A stretch of DNA of 64,000 nt. Source: JBBRYW01 sp038253945. Its GTDB lineage: Bacteria; Actinomycetota; Thermoleophilia; Gaiellales; Gaiellaceae. Shown in pieces: positions 62,432 through 64,000 of the stretch; the first letter of the stretch is position 1, and each line of letters opens with the position of its first letter. The notes under the pieces were generated by a model. That model did no database searches. It saw nothing but the letters and a program-made list of their open reading frames with translations, and had not been told where the DNA came from. The translations under genes and the position numbers were made by a program. The stretch spans positions 31,049 through 95,048 of the forward strand of contig JBBSGR010000011.1 of the NCBI GenBank assembly GCA_038253945.1, read 5' to 3'.

Positions 62432-63250
62432 GTGCCCGACGTGTCGGAGCTGCTGGCTGCCTATGACGCGCAGGTTCGCGACCGCGTTCCTGATCCGTTG
62501 CCGCGGGGTGTCACGGTCGAGCGGGACGGCCCGCTGTTGCGTTTCTTCGCTTTCGCAGGCCGCGGCTTCGTCGTCTATCGCGACCTCGGCGGGCTCGAGG
62601 GTGCGGACCTCGATGGGCTGATCGCGCGCCAGGTGCGTGTGTTTGCCGAGCGCGGCGAGCGCTTCGAGTGGAAGTTGCATGGGCACGATCGGCCTGAGGA
62701 TTTGTCGCAGCGGTTGCGCGCGGCGGGGTTCGTGCCCGAGGAGACGGAGGCGGTCGTGATCGCGCCGGTCGCGGAGATCGCCGGGGAGGTGGGACTGCCC
62801 GAGGGCGTTTCGCTGCGGGAGGTGACGAGCCGCGCCGACTTCGAACGGATTGCGGCTCTCGAGCAGGCGGTTTGGGGGGAGGAGGACCAGCGGAGCTGGC
62901 TCGTCGACATGCTCGAGTCGGAGCGTGTGGTCGATCCGGGCGCGCTCACGATCGTCGTGGCAGAGGCCGGCGCGGCCGTCGTCTGCGCCGCGTGGATCCG
63001 CTTCGAGCGCGACACCGAGTTCGGGACCCTCTGGGGGGGCGCGACCCTGCCCGAGTGGCGCCGACGCGGGATCTACCGCGCCGCCGTCACCTACCGAGCG
63101 AACCTCGCCGCAGCCGGGGGCTTCCGCTACCTCGAGACCGACGCCTCCGACGATAGCCGCCCCATCCTCGAGCGTCTCGGCTTCACCGCGGTGACGACGA
63201 CGACGCCATATGTCTGGTCGCCTTCGACGGGTCCGACAGCAGAGCCGTAG
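62432..63250 (+). CDS. GNAT acetyltransferase
   Basis: A 272-aa protein with a non-canonical N-terminal half and a GNAT C-terminal half: AWIRFERDTEFGTLWGGATL, PEWRRRGIYRAAVTYRANLA (acetyl-CoA loop) and RYLETDASDDSRPILERLGF. The acceptor is unknown. The start is GTG 62432. Its stop touches repeat copy 9. Confidence 0.85.
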   Translation: MPDVSELLAAYDAQVRDRVPDPLPRGVTVERDGPLLRFFAFAGRGFVVYRDLGGLEGADLDGLIARQVRVFAERGERFEWKLHGHDRPEDLSQRLRAAGFVPEETEAVVIAPVAEIAGEVGLPEGVSLREVTSRADFERIAALEQAVWGEEDQRSWLVDMLESERVVDPGALTIVVAEAGAAVVCAAWIRFERDTEFGTLWGGATLPEWRRRGIYRAAVTYRANLAAAGGFRYLETDASDDSRPILERLGFTAVTTTTPYVWSPSTGPTAEP

Positions 63251-63275
63251 CCTGGGCGAGCGTTCCCGAATGACG
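63250..63275 (+). repeat. Interspersed repeat copy 9
   Basis: GCCTGGGCGAGCGTTC then CCGAATGACG. It lies between two GNAT genes, starting at the last base of the first. Confidence 0.7.
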
Positions 63276-63368
63276 CCAGAGAAACAGGTGTTCCTCCGTT
63301 CGACCCTTGGCGCTCACGCCTCGCGAAGTGCCGCGTTACGCTGCCCGCACGAGAGCCAAGGAGATTCC

Positions 63369-63932
63369 ATGACGGACTACGTGGTCAAGCCGCTCGATGC
63401 GAGTACCTGGGACGCATTCGCGCGGCTCGTCGAGCGGCACAACGGTGTGTTCGGTGGCTGTTGGTGCACCTGGTTCCACACCTTCCATGCCGAGAAGACG
63501 TTCACCGCCGAGGGCAACCGCGCCCTCAAGAAGCGGTTGGTCGAGCAGGGCCGCGCGCACGCTGCGCTGGTGTTCGACGGTGCTGCGGCAGTGGCGTGGT
63601 GTCAGTACGGCATCCCGCAGGAGCTGCCGAACATCCACCACCGCAAGGAGTACGAGGCCGCTCTCGACAGGCCGCCCGACTACCGGATCACCTGCATCTT
63701 CGTGGACAAGAAGCACCGGCGCAAAGGAGTGACCGCGGCCGCCCTTGGTGGTGCCGTGGATCTGATTGCGCAGGCCGGCGGCGGGGTTGTGGAGGGCTAC
63801 CCGCACGACACCGGCGGCCAGAAGGTGTCCGTCCTCTACAACGGCACACGGTCCCTGTACGAGCGGGCCGGCTTCAGCTATCTCCGCCCCAAAGGCACGA
63901 GGAACTGCGTGATGCGCAGGGTTGTGCCGTGA
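63369..63932 (+). CDS. GNAT acetyltransferase (second)
   Basis: A 187-aa protein with GGCWCTWFHTF near the start, VAWCQYGIPQELPNI, the acetyl-CoA-binding ITCIFVDKKHRRKGVTAAAL and SLYERAGFSYLRPKG. GGAG precedes ATG 63369. The sequence from 63933 to the window end shows no further gene. Confidence 0.88.
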   Translation: MTDYVVKPLDASTWDAFARLVERHNGVFGGCWCTWFHTFHAEKTFTAEGNRALKKRLVEQGRAHAALVFDGAAAVAWCQYGIPQELPNIHHRKEYEAALDRPPDYRITCIFVDKKHRRKGVTAAALGGAVDLIAQAGGGVVEGYPHDTGGQKVSVLYNGTRSLYERAGFSYLRPKGTRNCVMRRVVP

Positions 63933-64000
63933 GACCTACGTTTGCGGGATGCGGGCCTCGTCGAGCGACAACGACTCGTCGGGTTCGAGCCGATTCCAAA

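Overview
The window is GC-rich bacterial chromosome, densely coding, with frequent GTG/TTG starts and ATGA or GTGA stop-start overlaps. It looks like an actinobacterium. The pointers are the dnaK-grpE-dnaJ-hspR-clpB operon, a myo-inositol-phosphate synthase close to a CDP-alcohol phosphatidyltransferase, a cyclic 2,3-diphosphoglycerate synthetase-like protein, and FmdB, LCP and PASTA-type proteins. A soil or deep-branching lineage such as Thermoleophilia is my inference; there is no rRNA here to prove it.

Region 1 (1-18 kb, housekeeping). A leftward run rsmI - M23 peptidase - metG - tatD-like - rsmA (cut by the left edge) is followed by an LCP cell-wall ligase, a GlsB-like membrane protein, FmdB, a GT39-like glycosyltransferase, a pseudouridine kinase/glycosidase pair, a small heat-shock protein, oligoendopeptidase F and a large secreted FG-GAP/polyproline/PASTA protein. 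A MNT/HEPN toxin-antitoxin-like pair with a frameshifted HEPN gene lies at 17.0-17.8 kb, and a collapsed second copy lies just after it.

Region 2 (18-25 kb, chaperones). One leftward operon dnaK-grpE-dnaJ-hspR-clpB is driven by a good sigma-70-like promoter with a partial HspR operator. grpE carries palindromic insertions. Divergently lie two tandem M29 aminopeptidases.

Region 3 (27-37 kb). This region holds moaA, a PAP2 membrane protein, a CDP-alcohol phosphatidyltransferase, a decayed haloalkane dehalogenase, inositol-3-phosphate synthase with two ribbon-helix-helix domains on its N-terminus, and a GT4-PHP fusion. Together these suggest inositol phospholipid or glycolipid synthesis. A divergent UDG-fold protein and a membrane protein with presenilin/signal-peptide-peptidase-like aspartate motifs follow.

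Region 4 (37-50.8 kb). This region holds rlmD, a secreted phosphoesterase, YjbQ, an M3-like metallopeptidase, ferritin, an ABC exporter operon with one ATPase and four permeases, cyclic-2,3-DPG synthetase, argF, a rhomboid protease, a small zincin and tRNA-Ala(UGC).

Region 5 (50.8-64 kb, accessory). Immediately after tRNA-Ala comes a decayed island: an intact hicB, an integrase fused to a hicA tail, a frameshifted methyltransferase, and truncated glycolipid-binding and DHA2 transporter genes. After an amino-acid permease, small accessory genes (DHFR-like, methyltransferase, GFA, esterase, AAC(3), several GNATs) and IS110 remnants are separated by an interspersed repeat of about 26 bp. I count at least seven clear copies, nearly all between genes. 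This cassette-like arrangement is the most unusual structure in the window.
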